A stretch of 64,000 nt of DNA from Nocardia abscessus NBRC 100374 (lineage in GTDB: Bacteria; Actinomycetota; Actinomycetes; Mycobacteriales; Mycobacteriaceae): positions 265,496-329,495 of the forward strand of contig NZ_BAFP01000139.1 of NCBI RefSeq assembly GCF_000308455.1. The letters run 5' to 3'. This document shows positions 53,566-63,962 of this stretch, piece by piece. Numbering within the stretch: position 1 is the first letter of the stretch; the number at the start of each line of letters is the position of its first letter. The notes beneath the pieces are model-generated. The model saw nothing but the letters and a program-made list of their open reading frames with translations, was not told the origin of the DNA and made no database searches. The position numbers and the translations under genes were made by a program.

Positions 53566-53623
53566 GCCGTACCGCCGACACCGCGCCGGTTCGGCCGTCC
53601 CCGAGACCACCCGGAGGTGTGCG

Positions 53624-54511
53624 ATGGGCGCCCGACCGCCCGAGTTCGGCTTGTTCCTGATCCCCGAGGCCGACGACTTCCGCGGGCTCGCCGAGCTCAG
53701 CGTGTACGCGGACGTGTCCGGGCTCGACCTGATCGGCATCCAGGACCACCCCTACCAGCGCCGTTTCCTGGACACCTGGACCCTGATCACCGCTCTCGCC
53801 GGGCGGACCGAACGGATCACCTTCTTCCCCGACGTGGCGAACCTGCCGCTGCGCCACCCGGCGCTGCTGGCGAAGGCGGTGGCCTCGCTCGACATCATCA
53901 GCGACGGCCGGATCCAGCTCGGTCTCGGCGCGGGCGCGTTCTGGGACGCCGTCGCCGGGATGGGCGGGCCGCGCCGGACCGGCGGCGCGGCGGTGCGCGC
54001 GCTGGCCGAGGCGATCACGGTGATCCGCGCGCTGTGGTGGAGCGACGCGCGATCGGTCCGGGTGCCCGGGGACTACTACTGCCTCGCGGGCGCGCATCCC
54101 GGCCCCCGCCCGCGTCATCATCCCGGCATCTGGCTCGGCGCGAAGGGGCCGCGCATGCTCGAGCTCACCGGACGCGTCGCCGACGGCTGGGTGCCGTCCT
54201 CCGCGTGGGCGCCGCCGGAGTTCCTGGCCGAGGCGGGCGGGCGGATCGATGACGCCGCCGCAGCCGCGGACCGGGACCCGCTGTCGGTGCGGCGGGTGTT
54301 GAACGTCTCCGGGACCATCACCGCGGACGGGACCGACCACGGTTTCCTGGAGGGCCCGCCCGAGCGCTGGGCCGACGATCTGCTGACACTGCACCGCGAC
54401 CAGCGGATCGACGGATTCGTCTTCTGGCCGACCGAAGGGGAACCGGTCGAGCAGATCCGTCGTTATACCGAGCAGGTCGTGCCTGCGGTCCGCACCGGCG
54501 CCGGGACCTGA
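53624..54511 (+). CDS. LLM class flavin-dependent oxidoreductase
   Basis: A 295-residue luciferase-like monooxygenase-fold protein. Family segments are EFGLFLIPEADDFRGL, DLIGIQDHPYQRRFLDTWTL, ITFFPDVANLPLRHPALLAKAVASLDIISDGRIQLGLGAG and PGIWLGAKGPRMLELTGRVADGW. Members use FMN or F420. The absence of obvious F420-specific residues leaves the cofactor open, though the genome clearly makes F420. GGAGG 6 nt upstream fixes the ATG. Confidence 0.85.
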   Translation: MGARPPEFGLFLIPEADDFRGLAELSVYADVSGLDLIGIQDHPYQRRFLDTWTLITALAGRTERITFFPDVANLPLRHPALLAKAVASLDIISDGRIQLGLGAGAFWDAVAGMGGPRRTGGAAVRALAEAITVIRALWWSDARSVRVPGDYYCLAGAHPGPRPRHHPGIWLGAKGPRMLELTGRVADGWVPSSAWAPPEFLAEAGGRIDDAAAAADRDPLSVRRVLNVSGTITADGTDHGFLEGPPERWADDLLTLHRDQRIDGFVFWPTEGEPVEQIRRYTEQVVPAVRTGAGT

Positions 54512-54819
54512 CCGGCCGGAATCCGGCGCCTTTCCGCCCAGGATGGGTCTGGCGAGTTCCGGCGCGGCTCGCCCGCGCGCCGGCTCGTGACGGGCCAGCG
54601 ACATCCGTCGTTTGCCCACCGATTACCGTTTGGCCGGGTCTTACGGCACCGGCGGGCGCGGTCGGACGTAGTCCGTCGCCGGCCCGCGGATGGCCGGAGC
54701 GAAGGCGAAGGTACGTCATACCCACACGACCACGGCATTTTCGGGGATACTTGTCGGCGGGAGACCGCCGGTAACGGGTATGTCCCCGGGCAGAACTGAG
54801 GGAAAGGAAGCTCCACGTC
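54512..54819. other. intergenic region before the first flavohemoglobin gene
   Basis: 308 nt with the likely promoter of the flavohemoglobin gene at its right end: a -10-like GATACT at 54746-54751 and a perfect hairpin CGGCGG-GAGA-CCGCCG at 54755-54770. The hairpin would lie at the start of the transcript, about 50 nt before the GTG. GGGAAAGGAAG precedes the start. No other gene is seen. Confidence 0.5.
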
Positions 54820-55977
54820 GTGGATGCGCGTTCGGCTGCGCTGGTCCGCGCCAATTTCCGTTCGGTGATCGAGTCGCCGAACGGACCCGAGCGGTTGGTC
54901 AGTGCGTTCTACGGACATTTGTTCGCCGAGAACCCACGGCTGCGCGAATTGTTCCCGCCCGCCATGGAGATGCAGGCCAAGCGGATCGCCACAGCCATCC
55001 AGTACGTGCTCGATCACCTGGAGGACTGGGACCGGGCGCAGAAGTTCTTGGAGCAACTCGCCCGCGACCATCGCAAGTACGGCGTGGAGGCCGCGCACTA
55101 CGATGTGGCCGGCCGCGCGCTGCTCGCGGCGTTCCGCGCCTACAACGGCGCGGCCTGGCACCGGGGCCTGGAGGAGGGCTGGCGCGACATCACCATCCTG
55201 ATCTCCGCCTCCATGGCCATCGGGGCCAACTCCGACAAGTCGCAGCCGGTGTGGGAGGCCACCGTGGTCGGCCATCGCCGCGTGCTCGAGGACCTGGCCA
55301 TCGTGCGCCTGCAGTCCGACGGGCCGGTGCCCTACCAGGCCGGGCAGTACGTGCCGGTCACCATTCCGCAGCGCCCCAAGATGTGGCGCTATTTCTCCCC
55401 GGCGATCCCGTCCAACCCTTACGGCGAGATCGAGTTCCACGTGCGCAAGATCCGCGGCGGCTGGGTGAGCCCAGCGATCGTCAACGAGACCAGGGTCGGC
55501 GACCGGTGGCGGATCGCGGGCCCGCTCGGCGGACTGCGCGTCGACCGGGACAGCGGCCGCGACGTGCTCATGATCGGCGCGGGCACCGGCATCGCCCCGC
55601 TGCGCGCCCAGCTGATCGAGATGGGCCAGCGCGGCATCAACCCACGGGTGCACTTCTTCATCGGCGGCCGCTACCCCTGCGACCTGTACGACGTGGAGAA
55701 CATGTGGCAGCTCTCGCAGAGCAACCCGTGGCTCACCATCGTTCCGGTCTGCGAGCAGAAGACCAATCCGTGGTGGTACCCGCATCCACCGCAGGACGCA
55801 CCGTACGGCATGCATCGGCGCCTGATCGGTAACCTTGGCGCCGTGGTCGCGAGCTTCGGCGCGTGGGCCGACCGCCAGATCCAGATCGCCGGCTCGGCCC
55901 GGATGATCGCGGACACCCGGCGCGCGCTCATCGCGGTCGGCACGCCGGAGCAGAACATCAGCTGCGACCCTGTGTAA
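54820..55977 (+). CDS. type II flavohemoglobin (globin-FAD oxidoreductase, Rv0385-like)
   Basis: A 385-residue protein with an N-terminal globin (about 1-140) and a C-terminal FAD/NAD(P)-binding ferredoxin-reductase domain (about 150-385). Globin residues line up with bacterial flavohemoglobins: B10-type Tyr31, proximal-type His84 in ARDHRKYGVEAAHY and Tyr94. The FAD motif is MWRYFSPAIP, nucleotide loop GAGTGIAPLRAQL. The Rv0385 group (type II) lacks efficient NO dioxygenation and has been linked to D-lactate oxidation, so NO detoxification should not be assumed. GTG 54820. A reductase-only paralogue follows 14 bp later. Confidence 0.88.
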   Translation: MDARSAALVRANFRSVIESPNGPERLVSAFYGHLFAENPRLRELFPPAMEMQAKRIATAIQYVLDHLEDWDRAQKFLEQLARDHRKYGVEAAHYDVAGRALLAAFRAYNGAAWHRGLEEGWRDITILISASMAIGANSDKSQPVWEATVVGHRRVLEDLAIVRLQSDGPVPYQAGQYVPVTIPQRPKMWRYFSPAIPSNPYGEIEFHVRKIRGGWVSPAIVNETRVGDRWRIAGPLGGLRVDRDSGRDVLMIGAGTGIAPLRAQLIEMGQRGINPRVHFFIGGRYPCDLYDVENMWQLSQSNPWLTIVPVCEQKTNPWWYPHPPQDAPYGMHRRLIGNLGAVVASFGAWADRQIQIAGSARMIADTRRALIAVGTPEQNISCDPV

Positions 55978-55991
55978 CGAAGGAGGCCCCG

Positions 55992-56771
55992 TTGGGGGAT
56001 CCGAGCATGCTCGGTAACGGTGCGCATCAGGCGCCCGAGTGGACCTCGACCGTCGTCGGTCATCATCGGCTGCGTCACGATCTCGCGGTGATCCGCCTGA
56101 TCGGCGAGTTCGTGCCGTTCGCCGCGGGTCAGTCGGTCGAGGTGCGGGTGCCACAGCATCCCGGTGTGCGGCGCAGGCTTTCGCCCGCGCTGCCGCCCTC
56201 GCTGGACGGCAAGCTGGAGTTCCACGTGCGCACCGTCCCGGGTGGCTGGTGCAGCGGCGCGATCGTGGCCGACACCCAGCCGGGCGACGAGTGGCGGATC
56301 GGCGCTCCGCTCGGCGGGTTCTGGGTCGACCCGGACGGCGACGAGGTGGTGATGATCGCGGGCGGCACGGGATTGGCGCCGATGCGCGCGCAGATCCTGG
56401 AACTGGCGCGCAAGCCTTCGCCGCCGCCCACCTACCTCTTCGTCGGTGGGCGCTCCCCCCGCGACCTGTACGCCGCGGACATGCTGTTCCTGCTGGCCGG
56501 TGAACTGCCGTGGCTCACCGTGATCCCGGTGGTGGAGACCCCGCACGACCCGGACTGGATCGACGAGTGGTACGAGCAGTCCCGCGTCGACATCGGCTTC
56601 CCACCGGACGACCTGCTGTACGGCACACTCGCCGACGTCCTCGGCTCGCACGGCGCGTTCCGCGAGCACCAAGTGCTCGTCTGCGGCTCCCCCGCCATGG
56701 TCCAGACCACCGTCGACCGCCTCCTCGAAACCGGAACACCCCCGGAACGAATCCAATTCGAAGGACTCTGA
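55992..56771 (+). CDS. stand-alone FAD-binding reductase, flavohemoglobin-paralogous, no globin
   Basis: A 259-residue protein equivalent to only the reductase half of its neighbour: EWTSTVVGHHRLRHDLAVIRL, VRRRLSPALPPSLDGKLEFHVR, and the nucleotide loop IAGGTGLAPMRAQI. The globin domain is absent from the start, not truncated by a frameshift, because TTG 55992 has a perfect AGGAGG 5 nt upstream. It lies 14 bp after the flavohemoglobin stop, so the two are co-transcribed. The FAD-anchoring Arg-x-Tyr-Ser of flavohemoglobins is altered (RRRLSP), so cofactor binding may differ. It could supply electrons to, or have diverged from, the globin partner. Confidence 0.82.
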   Translation: MGDPSMLGNGAHQAPEWTSTVVGHHRLRHDLAVIRLIGEFVPFAAGQSVEVRVPQHPGVRRRLSPALPPSLDGKLEFHVRTVPGGWCSGAIVADTQPGDEWRIGAPLGGFWVDPDGDEVVMIAGGTGLAPMRAQILELARKPSPPPTYLFVGGRSPRDLYAADMLFLLAGELPWLTVIPVVETPHDPDWIDEWYEQSRVDIGFPPDDLLYGTLADVLGSHGAFREHQVLVCGSPAMVQTTVDRLLETGTPPERIQFEGL

Positions 56772-56972
56772 ACAACTCCGCAACCTGAATCGCCAGTCAT
56801 CCGGATGACAGCCCGCACCGAACGCGGCGGCCATGCCTATCGCAACCACGTCAGCCCAACCCCGGGCACGAACGAAGCGAGACGAGCATTGCCCGTTCGC
56901 GGCGACGCAAGCCACGAGGGACCGCGAACACCCAGCGACAGGCCCCGGAAAAACCAACACAGCCCGGCGCGG

Positions 56973-57023
56973 TCCGAGCGGCCGCCGCGTCCGCGATAAA
57001 GGAGCAAGCGGCGGTCACTCGGA
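56973..57023. repeat. inverted repeat, diverged copy
   Basis: Arms 56973-56988 and 57008-57023 (TCCGAGCGGCCGCCGC type) match at 14 of 16 positions around the same 19-nt loop length as the better copy 280 bp away; the loop sequence is also nearly the same. Confidence 0.7.
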
Positions 57024-57257
57024 AACGAATCAGGTCGGCCGCGAACACCCCACGCCGCACGCCTTGGAAAACCAGCACCGTCCGGCGCGCGTCCGAGTGA
57101 CCGCGCCGACGACAAGGCCTCCCAGAGAACGCACCCTTTCGGCGGCTATCCGTTGACGGCGCACACCTAGCCTCGCGCATACCATCCCCACGCAACCACA
57201 TCAGCCCAACCACCGGTTTCGAGCGAAGCGAGACCTAGCATGCGCCGTTCGCGGCCC

Positions 57258-57324
57258 GGCTCGCGTCCGAGCGGCCGCCGCGTCCGCGACGAAGGAGCAA
57301 GCGGCGGTCGCTCGGACGCGAGCC
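57258..57324 (-). repeat. 24-bp inverted repeat downstream of the second flavohemoglobin gene
   Basis: Arms 57258-57281 and 57301-57324 pair at 23 of 24 positions, with one G-U-compatible change, around a 19-nt loop. It starts 41 nt beyond the flavohemoglobin stop and may terminate that gene. A diverged copy lies at 56973-57023, which suggests a repeated palindromic element rather than a simple terminator. Confidence 0.75.
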
Positions 57325-57365
57325 ATAAGGGGGCCGCGAACACGCCGCGACGAAGTCGCGGCCAA

Positions 57366-58535
57366 TCAAAAGAGCGGGTCGTGGCGGATGTTCTTCGCGA
57401 GCGTTCCCGCCGCCATGAGGCGGAACTTGGTGGTCTGCACCATCGATGGTGATCCGACGATCTGTACGTCGCGGTCGGACCAGGCGCCGAAGCTCGCGAC
57501 GACCTTGCCGATCTGGCCGGTGACGCGGGGTTCCAGGCCGGGCCACGTGGTGCGTGGCTCGTCGGGTTCGGCGTACCACCATGGGTTTTCGTCGTGTTCG
57601 CTGACCGGCGTGACGGTGAGCCAGCGGTTGGCCATCGCCAGTTTGCTCAGCGTCTCCAGGTCGTAGAGGTCGCACGGGTGGTGGCCGCCGACGAACAGGT
57701 GCACCTTCGGATTGGTCCGCCGCATCGCCATCGCCATGAGCTGCGCACGCAGCGGCGCGATTCCGGTGCCGCAGCCGACCATCAGCATCTTGCGTTTGGT
57801 GTTGCGCGGGATGCCGAGGCCACCGAGCGGTGAGCCGAGCAGCCATTGGTCCCCGACGACAGTCTGGCCGACGATGGCCGAACTGACCCAGCCGCCCAGC
57901 ACGCCGCGGACGTGGAACTCGATCTCACCGTTGGCGTTCGCGGGCACGGCGGGTGAGAGGTAGCGCCACATGCGCGGCCGTGACGGGATCTGCACGCTCA
58001 GGTACTGGCCCGCGGCGTAGGACATCGGCTGGTCCAGTTGCAGCCGGACGATGACCAGGTTGCGCAGCACTTCGCGGCGTTCGATCACGGTGCCGGTCCA
58101 TGCCGACGGCGTGGTCTCCTTCTCCGCGGCGCCGATCATGGTGTCGGCGATGATCTTCAGGCCCTCGTCCCAGGCGCGGTCGACCTCGTCGGTCCACATC
58201 TCGGTGCCCGCGAAGACCTTGACGGCGGTCTTCAGCGCAGTGGACACGGCGGTGTAGTGCGCGGGCTGCACGCCGTACTTGCGGTGGTCCCTACCGAGTT
58301 GGGCGAGGAACGGCAGCAGTTTGTCGGGCTCCTCCAGCCGGTCCAGCGCATAGGAGATCGCCTTGACCAGGCGATCGCGCTGGGCGTCCATCGCGGCCGG
58401 GAAGAAATCGCGGACGTGCGGGTAGTCGGTGAACAAGATCGCGTAGAACGATCTCGCCAGTTTCTCCGGCCCCCCGTCTTCCGCAGCAACCGCCTTGAAG
58501 GTCGTTCTTATCAAAGCGACAGTGCGTGAATCCAT
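57366..58535 (-). CDS. second type II flavohemoglobin
   Basis: A 389-residue paralogue of the protein at 54820-55977 with the same globin-reductase layout. The globin part has ARSFYAILFTDYP (Tyr), the proximal-type His in GRDHRKYGVQPAHY, and the following Tyr. The reductase part has MWRYLSPAVPANANGEIEFHVR and VGCGTGIAPLRAQL. It points toward the other two related genes, so the three form a convergent cluster. ATG 58535 (MDSRTVALIRTTF) is chosen because it aligns with the paralogue's start; a GTG-type extension of 13 residues is possible. Function as for the first copy. Confidence 0.88.
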   Translation of the reverse strand: MDSRTVALIRTTFKAVAAEDGGPEKLARSFYAILFTDYPHVRDFFPAAMDAQRDRLVKAISYALDRLEEPDKLLPFLAQLGRDHRKYGVQPAHYTAVSTALKTAVKVFAGTEMWTDEVDRAWDEGLKIIADTMIGAAEKETTPSAWTGTVIERREVLRNLVIVRLQLDQPMSYAAGQYLSVQIPSRPRMWRYLSPAVPANANGEIEFHVRGVLGGWVSSAIVGQTVVGDQWLLGSPLGGLGIPRNTKRKMLMVGCGTGIAPLRAQLMAMAMRRTNPKVHLFVGGHHPCDLYDLETLSKLAMANRWLTVTPVSEHDENPWWYAEPDEPRTTWPGLEPRVTGQIGKVVASFGAWSDRDVQIVGSPSMVQTTKFRLMAAGTLAKNIRHDPLF

Positions 58536-59005
58536 TGATCTCACAACCCCATTTCGCACTCGTTCACCAACCATGCCGACGAGTGAGATGCTGCTGGGCC
58601 ACTCGACAGCAGCCGATGGGAAGGAGTGTAGGCGAGGTTTGCCAGCTACGGAATCTTTCGATTGGACATCACGCGTGTAATTTCGTCAAAACGAGGATAT
58701 CCAGCGAGACACGCCAGAGAAACCGACTGCAAGACGGTAGATATGCCGCAAAATCAGTCGAAGGATCACCGAATTCGCAAGGGTTGCTTAGGAATTTACG
58801 TCCCGATTGGTCTGTTCTAGCGACACCAGGGCAACACCGCTGCGGCCGAATAGAGTTCGATCCGGGCAAACCGCGCCGATACCATCGGCCAATCTATGGT
58901 GAAAATGTCCAGTTGATTCGACAACGAAATATCCTCTGCCGTACCGCTTACGCCAAACATGTTCTGGTTTACTGTCAGCAAATAATCGGTGGTAGCGGGC
59001 GCGAA
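58536..59005. other. low-GC intergenic region
   Basis: About 470 nt between the second flavohemoglobin gene and the hspR terminator. My count over 58681-58980 gives about 51% G+C, far below the rest of the window. TACACT on the minus strand (58625-58630) is a possible -10 box for the flavohemoglobin. No protein gene with a ribosome-binding site and no tRNA-like fold was recognised. Confidence 0.55.
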
Positions 59006-59064
59006 ACGACGACGGCCCCGGCCTCGAATCGCGCTGTGCGACCGGAGGCCGGGGCCGTCGTCGT
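59006..59064 (-). terminator. terminator of the dnaK-grpE-dnaJ-hspR operon
   Basis: A perfect 20-bp stem (59006-59025 with 59045-59064; ACGACGACGGCCCCGGCCTC arm) with a 19-nt loop, starting 7 nt after the hspR stop and followed by TTTCG on the transcribed strand. Confidence 0.9.
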
Positions 59065-59071
59065 CGTGCCG

Positions 59072-59491
59072 TTATCGCCGGTGCCGACCGTCTTCGCGAC
59101 GATGGCGCGGCTGCCAGACCACCAACGCGGTACTGCGTTGCGGCGGGGCGAGATCGGGACGGTATCCGGCCCGCGTCCGCTCCAACTCGGCCGACAGTTC
59201 CGCCACCTGCTGGCGCAGTTCCTCCACCTGATTGGTCAGTTCGATGATGCGCTTGATGCCCGCCAGGTTGACGCCCTCGTCCTGGGACAGCCGCTGCACC
59301 TCGCGCAGCAGCTCCACGTCCCGGGCCGAGTAGCGCCGCCCGCCGCCCGAAGTACGTTGCGGCGTGACCAGTCCGAGACGGTCATACGTGCGCAGCGTCT
59401 GCGCGTGCATGCCGGCCAGCTGGGCTGCCACCGAGATCATGAAGAACTCGGCGCGGGCCCCGCCGGACGCGCTCTTCGGTTCCGAGGACAT
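59072..59491 (-). CDS. hspR: heat shock repressor HspR (MerR family)
   Basis: A 139-residue MerR-type regulator that represses chaperone genes through HAIR repeats with DnaK as co-repressor. The helix-turn-helix is FFMISVAAQLAGMHAQTLRTYDRLGLVTP, and the wing RTSGGGRRYSARDVELL is followed by the helix LSQDEGVNLAGIKRIIELT and a short coiled coil. ATG 59491 shares one base with the dnaJ stop (TGATG), so it is coupled as the last gene of the dnaK operon. HAIR elements are found before dnaK and clpB. Confidence 0.95.
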   Translation of the reverse strand: MSSEPKSASGGARAEFFMISVAAQLAGMHAQTLRTYDRLGLVTPQRTSGGGRRYSARDVELLREVQRLSQDEGVNLAGIKRIIELTNQVEELRQQVAELSAELERTRAGYRPDLAPPQRSTALVVWQPRHRREDGRHRR

Positions 59492-60648
59492 CACGCACCT
59501 GCCCATCCCGCACGTGGATCGAAGCCGCCGGCCCGCTCGGCCTCCTGGTAGCGCTTGAGGGCCTCGACGGCGTCGCCGTCCAGCTTCTGCGGCACCGCGA
59601 CCTTCACCGTCACCAGCAGGTCTCCGGCGCCGCCGCCGCGCTTGGGCACGCCGCGGCCGCGCACCCGAAGGATGCGGCCGTCGGCGGTACCCGGAGGCAC
59701 CTTGACGCCGACTCGCCCGTCCAGCGTGGGCACCGAGACCGTGGTACCGAGGACCAGTTCACTGTAACTGACCGGCAGCACCAAGGTCAGGTCGTCGCCG
59801 TTGCGGCCGAAGACCTTGTCCTGGCTGACGTGGACGGTCACGTAGAGGTCGCCCGACGGCGCCCCGCGCAGGCCCGCCTCGCCCTGACCGGCCAACCGGA
59901 TCCGTTGCCCGTCACCGACTCCGGGGGGAATCCGCACCGTGATGGTGCGCGTGCGGTTCTGGATGCCGTTGCCGTGGCAGTCGACGCACGGGTCGTCGAT
60001 GATCGAACCGCTGCCCCGGCACTCGTCGCACGGCTCGCTGAAGCCGAACGCGCCCTGGTTGCGGCTGACCACCCCGGTCCCGTTGCAGATCGGGCAGACC
60101 CGCGGGCTCGTGCCCGGTTTCGCCCCGCTGCCGTGACACGTGGTGCACGGCGACGGGCTGGTCATCCGCAGCGGAACCGTGACGCCCTGGGCGGCCTCCC
60201 GGAAACCGAGCGTCGTCTCGGTCTCCACGTCGGCGCCGCGGCGGGGGCGGCTCGAGGTCCGCGTGCCGCCCCGGTTGAACAGACCGCCGAGCAGGTCGCC
60301 GAGGCCACCGTCGCCGGCGCCGGCGCCGCCGAAGATGTCCCCGATGTTGAACTCCTGCGAGAAGCCGCCGCCCGCACCGGGACCGAACCCACCGCGACCG
60401 TAGCCGCCACCCGCGAAGAGCTTGCGGGTGTCGTCGTACTCTTTGCGCTTGGCCGGATCCGACAGTACGGCGTGCGCCTCGCTGACGGCCTTGAACCGCT
60501 CCTCGGCTTTGGTGTCACCGGGGTTGGCGTCCGGGTGCAGGTCGCGCGCGAGCTTGCGATAGGCCTTCTTGATCTCGTCCTGCGAGGCGCCGGAGGAAAC
60601 ACCCAGCTCCTTGTAGAAGTCCTTTTCGATCCACTCCCGTTGGCTCAC
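59491..60648 (-). CDS. dnaJ: co-chaperone DnaJ
   Basis: A 385-residue type A J-protein that delivers clients to DnaK and stimulates its ATPase. The J domain (about 10-75) has the HPD motif in LARDLHPDANPG. It is followed by a Gly-rich region (about 80-140) and four zinc-finger repeats CTTCHGSG, CPICNGTG, CDECRGSG and CVDCHGNG (about 160-225). The C-terminal substrate domains are complete. It corresponds to DnaJ1 in mycobacteria, lies 24 bp after grpE and overlaps hspR by one base. Confidence 0.96.
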   Translation of the reverse strand: MSQREWIEKDFYKELGVSSGASQDEIKKAYRKLARDLHPDANPGDTKAEERFKAVSEAHAVLSDPAKRKEYDDTRKLFAGGGYGRGGFGPGAGGGFSQEFNIGDIFGGAGAGDGGLGDLLGGLFNRGGTRTSSRPRRGADVETETTLGFREAAQGVTVPLRMTSPSPCTTCHGSGAKPGTSPRVCPICNGTGVVSRNQGAFGFSEPCDECRGSGSIIDDPCVDCHGNGIQNRTRTITVRIPPGVGDGQRIRLAGQGEAGLRGAPSGDLYVTVHVSQDKVFGRNGDDLTLVLPVSYSELVLGTTVSVPTLDGRVGVKVPPGTADGRILRVRGRGVPKRGGGAGDLLVTVKVAVPQKLDGDAVEALKRYQEAERAGGFDPRAGWAGA

Positions 60649-60672
60649 CGAGCATCTCCTCCTCTCGCGTCC

Positions 60673-61337
60673 TTATTGTTCGTTCGCGCCGGCATCAACA
60701 TCCGATGCCTCTTCGGTCGGTTGATCCGCGTTTTCCGTCAGATCGGCTACGCCGTCGGTTACCCCGACCAGCGCGTGCCGAAGCACCCTATCGCCGAAGC
60801 GATAGCCTTTGCGCATCACAATGCCGATCACCGGATCGTGGCCGGAGCCCTCGTGCTGCACGGCCTCGTGCAGGGTCGGGTCGAAAGGCTCGCCCTCCGA
60901 ACCGAACTCCTCGAGGCCCTGCTTGAGCAACGCGGCCGACAGCTTGTCGGCCACCGACCGCAGCGGACCGGACTCCAGATCACCATGCGCCCGAGCGCGG
61001 TCGAGATCATCGAGCACGCCGAGCAATTCGGTGACCACCGACGCCTTGGCGGAATCGATCGCGGCCTTGCGGTCGCGCTCGACCCGGCGCCGGTAGTTGG
61101 CGTACTCCGCGGTCAGCCGCTGCAGATCGGAGGTGCGCTCGGCGAGCTCGCCGCTGATCGTGTCGGCGAGCGCCTGGGCGTTGCCGCCGTTGCCGGTCTC
61201 CGCACCGTTGCCCGACTCCGGGGCCTGCGCGGCCGCGGCGCCGTTGTCCGCGGCCGGCTGGCGGATCTCACCGGTCTCCGGGTCGATCTTCCGGTTGTCG
61301 ACGAAGGTGATCGGCTCCTTCTCAGAGTTGCCCTCGG

Positions 61338-61341
<4 letters not shown>
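60673..61341 (-). CDS. grpE: nucleotide exchange factor GrpE
   Basis: A 222-residue GrpE that releases ADP from DnaK. A disordered N-terminus (about 1-55) is followed by the long dimer helix (ELAERTSDLQRLTAEYANYRRRVERD) and the beta-wing end with FDPTLHEAVQHEGSGHDPVIGIVMRKGYRFGDRVLRHALVGV. It overlaps the dnaK stop by ATGA. The C-terminal 25 residues are acidic. Confidence 0.95.
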
Positions 61342-63188
<1,847 letters not shown>

Positions 63189-63314
63189 AGTGGTTCCTCC
63201 TAGTTGACGTACCGATGTGTGTAGGTGCCGGGGCGAACAACCGCCCTGCGACGCCCGGTGAAGGACGCCGCGAGACCTCGCCCCTAGCACCTCACGGAGC
63301 ACGGCCCCAGCAAC

Positions 63315-63335
63315 ACTGAGCGTGGTCGGCTCAAT
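63315..63335 (-). promoter_or_regulatory. weak HAIR-like element upstream of dnaK
   Basis: ACTGAGC-N7-GCTCAAT has the right spacing and matches 9 of 14 HspR consensus positions. It lies 34 bp from the stronger element. Confidence 0.45.
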
Positions 63336-63368
63336 CCTGCACCGCAGGAGTCCCGGAGTCAACCGAAA

Positions 63369-63389
63369 CTTGAGCCATCCACACTCAAT
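63369..63389 (-). promoter_or_regulatory. HAIR element (HspR operator) upstream of dnaK
   Basis: CTTGAGC-N7-ACTCAAT matches 12 of 14 positions of the HspR consensus with correct spacing, 181 bp upstream of the dnaK ATG. Confidence 0.82.
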
Positions 63390-63485
63390 CTTGTCGAAAA
63401 GCTCAACGGGCGACTCCCGCGATTAATTCCCGACCGGCGGCACGAGTGTGCGCGGGCAGTTCCCCACGGTGGCCTCGGTTCCCTC

Positions 63486-63513
63486 TTGATACCGTCGGCT
63501 GCCCTGGCAGAAT
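63486..63513 (+). promoter_or_regulatory. promoter of the HxlR gene, probably leaderless
   Basis: TTGATA (63486-63491) and CAGAAT (63508-63513) are separated by 16 bp. Transcription would start about 63520-63522, at the ATG. No ribosome-binding site precedes the ATG, consistent with a leaderless mRNA. Confidence 0.5.
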
Positions 63514-63521
63514 CGGCGCTC

Positions 63522-63962
63522 ATGGACGCACCGGCGACGCCTTACCACTGCGATGGCGAGGGCGACTACGACGTTTTGCAGTGGGACACCCGAGCGGACT
63601 GTGAAGTGCGCCAGATCCTCGACCGGGTCGCCGACAAGTGGTCGCTGCTGGTGATCGCGCTGCTGGATCAGCGCAGTCTGCGGTTCACCGAACTGAAGCG
63701 CGCCATCGACGGCGTCAGCCAGCGGATGCTCACCAAGACCCTGCGGTACCTGGAGCGCGACGGCCTGGTGCGGCGCACCGTGTACCCGACCATCCCGCCG
63801 CGGGTCGACTACGCGCTCACGCCGCTCGGCGCGAGCCTGCACACCACGATCAATGCGCTGGTCACCTGGACCGAGACGCATCAGAACGAAATCGCCTCGG
63901 CCCGTTACGCCTACGACCGCCGTGCGGCCGAGGAAGCCACGGTGGGCGCTACCGCGCAGTAG
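63522..63962 (+). CDS. HxlR family winged-helix transcriptional regulator
   Basis: A 146-residue HxlR-type regulator. DCEVRQILDRVADKWSLLVIALL is the family signature (cysteine at about residue 27) and RFTELKRAIDGVSQRMLTKTLRYLERDGLV is the winged helix. HxlR proteins respond to aldehydes, quinones or redox signals. ATG 63522 (MDAPATPYH) is preferred since a promoter lies just upstream. It is divergent from dnaK and its target lies outside the window or is itself. Confidence 0.88.
   Translation: MDAPATPYHCDGEGDYDVLQWDTRADCEVRQILDRVADKWSLLVIALLDQRSLRFTELKRAIDGVSQRMLTKTLRYLERDGLVRRTVYPTIPPRVDYALTPLGASLHTTINALVTWTETHQNEIASARYAYDRRAAEEATVGATAQ

Larger units (their letters stand above)
56772..57365. 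other. 594-nt intergenic region built of diverged repeats
   Basis: A convergent gap between the stand-alone reductase and the second flavohemoglobin gene. Segment 56841-56902 recurs as 57191-57254 and the inverted repeat at 56973-57023 recurs as 57258-57324. CCGCGAACAC appears three times (56922, 57039, 57334). No gene is supported. Confidence 0.6.
63189..63521. other. divergent dnaK/HxlR promoter region
   Basis: 333 nt between dnaK and the HxlR gene. It contains two HspR-type sites (63315-63335 and 63369-63389), probably the dnaK promoter, and the promoter of the HxlR gene at its right end. No small gene was found. Confidence 0.55.

Noticed and set aside
54820..55977. Classical NO dioxygenase flavohemoglobin (hmp)
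   Set aside because: The whole protein resembles the Rv0385/type II group, which differs from Hmp in activity; I therefore do not use the hmp symbol or claim NO detoxification.
58660..58990. tRNA or prophage attachment site in the low-GC gap
   Set aside because: No cloverleaf with T-loop and acceptor pairing could be drawn, and there is no integrase or direct repeat pair near it.
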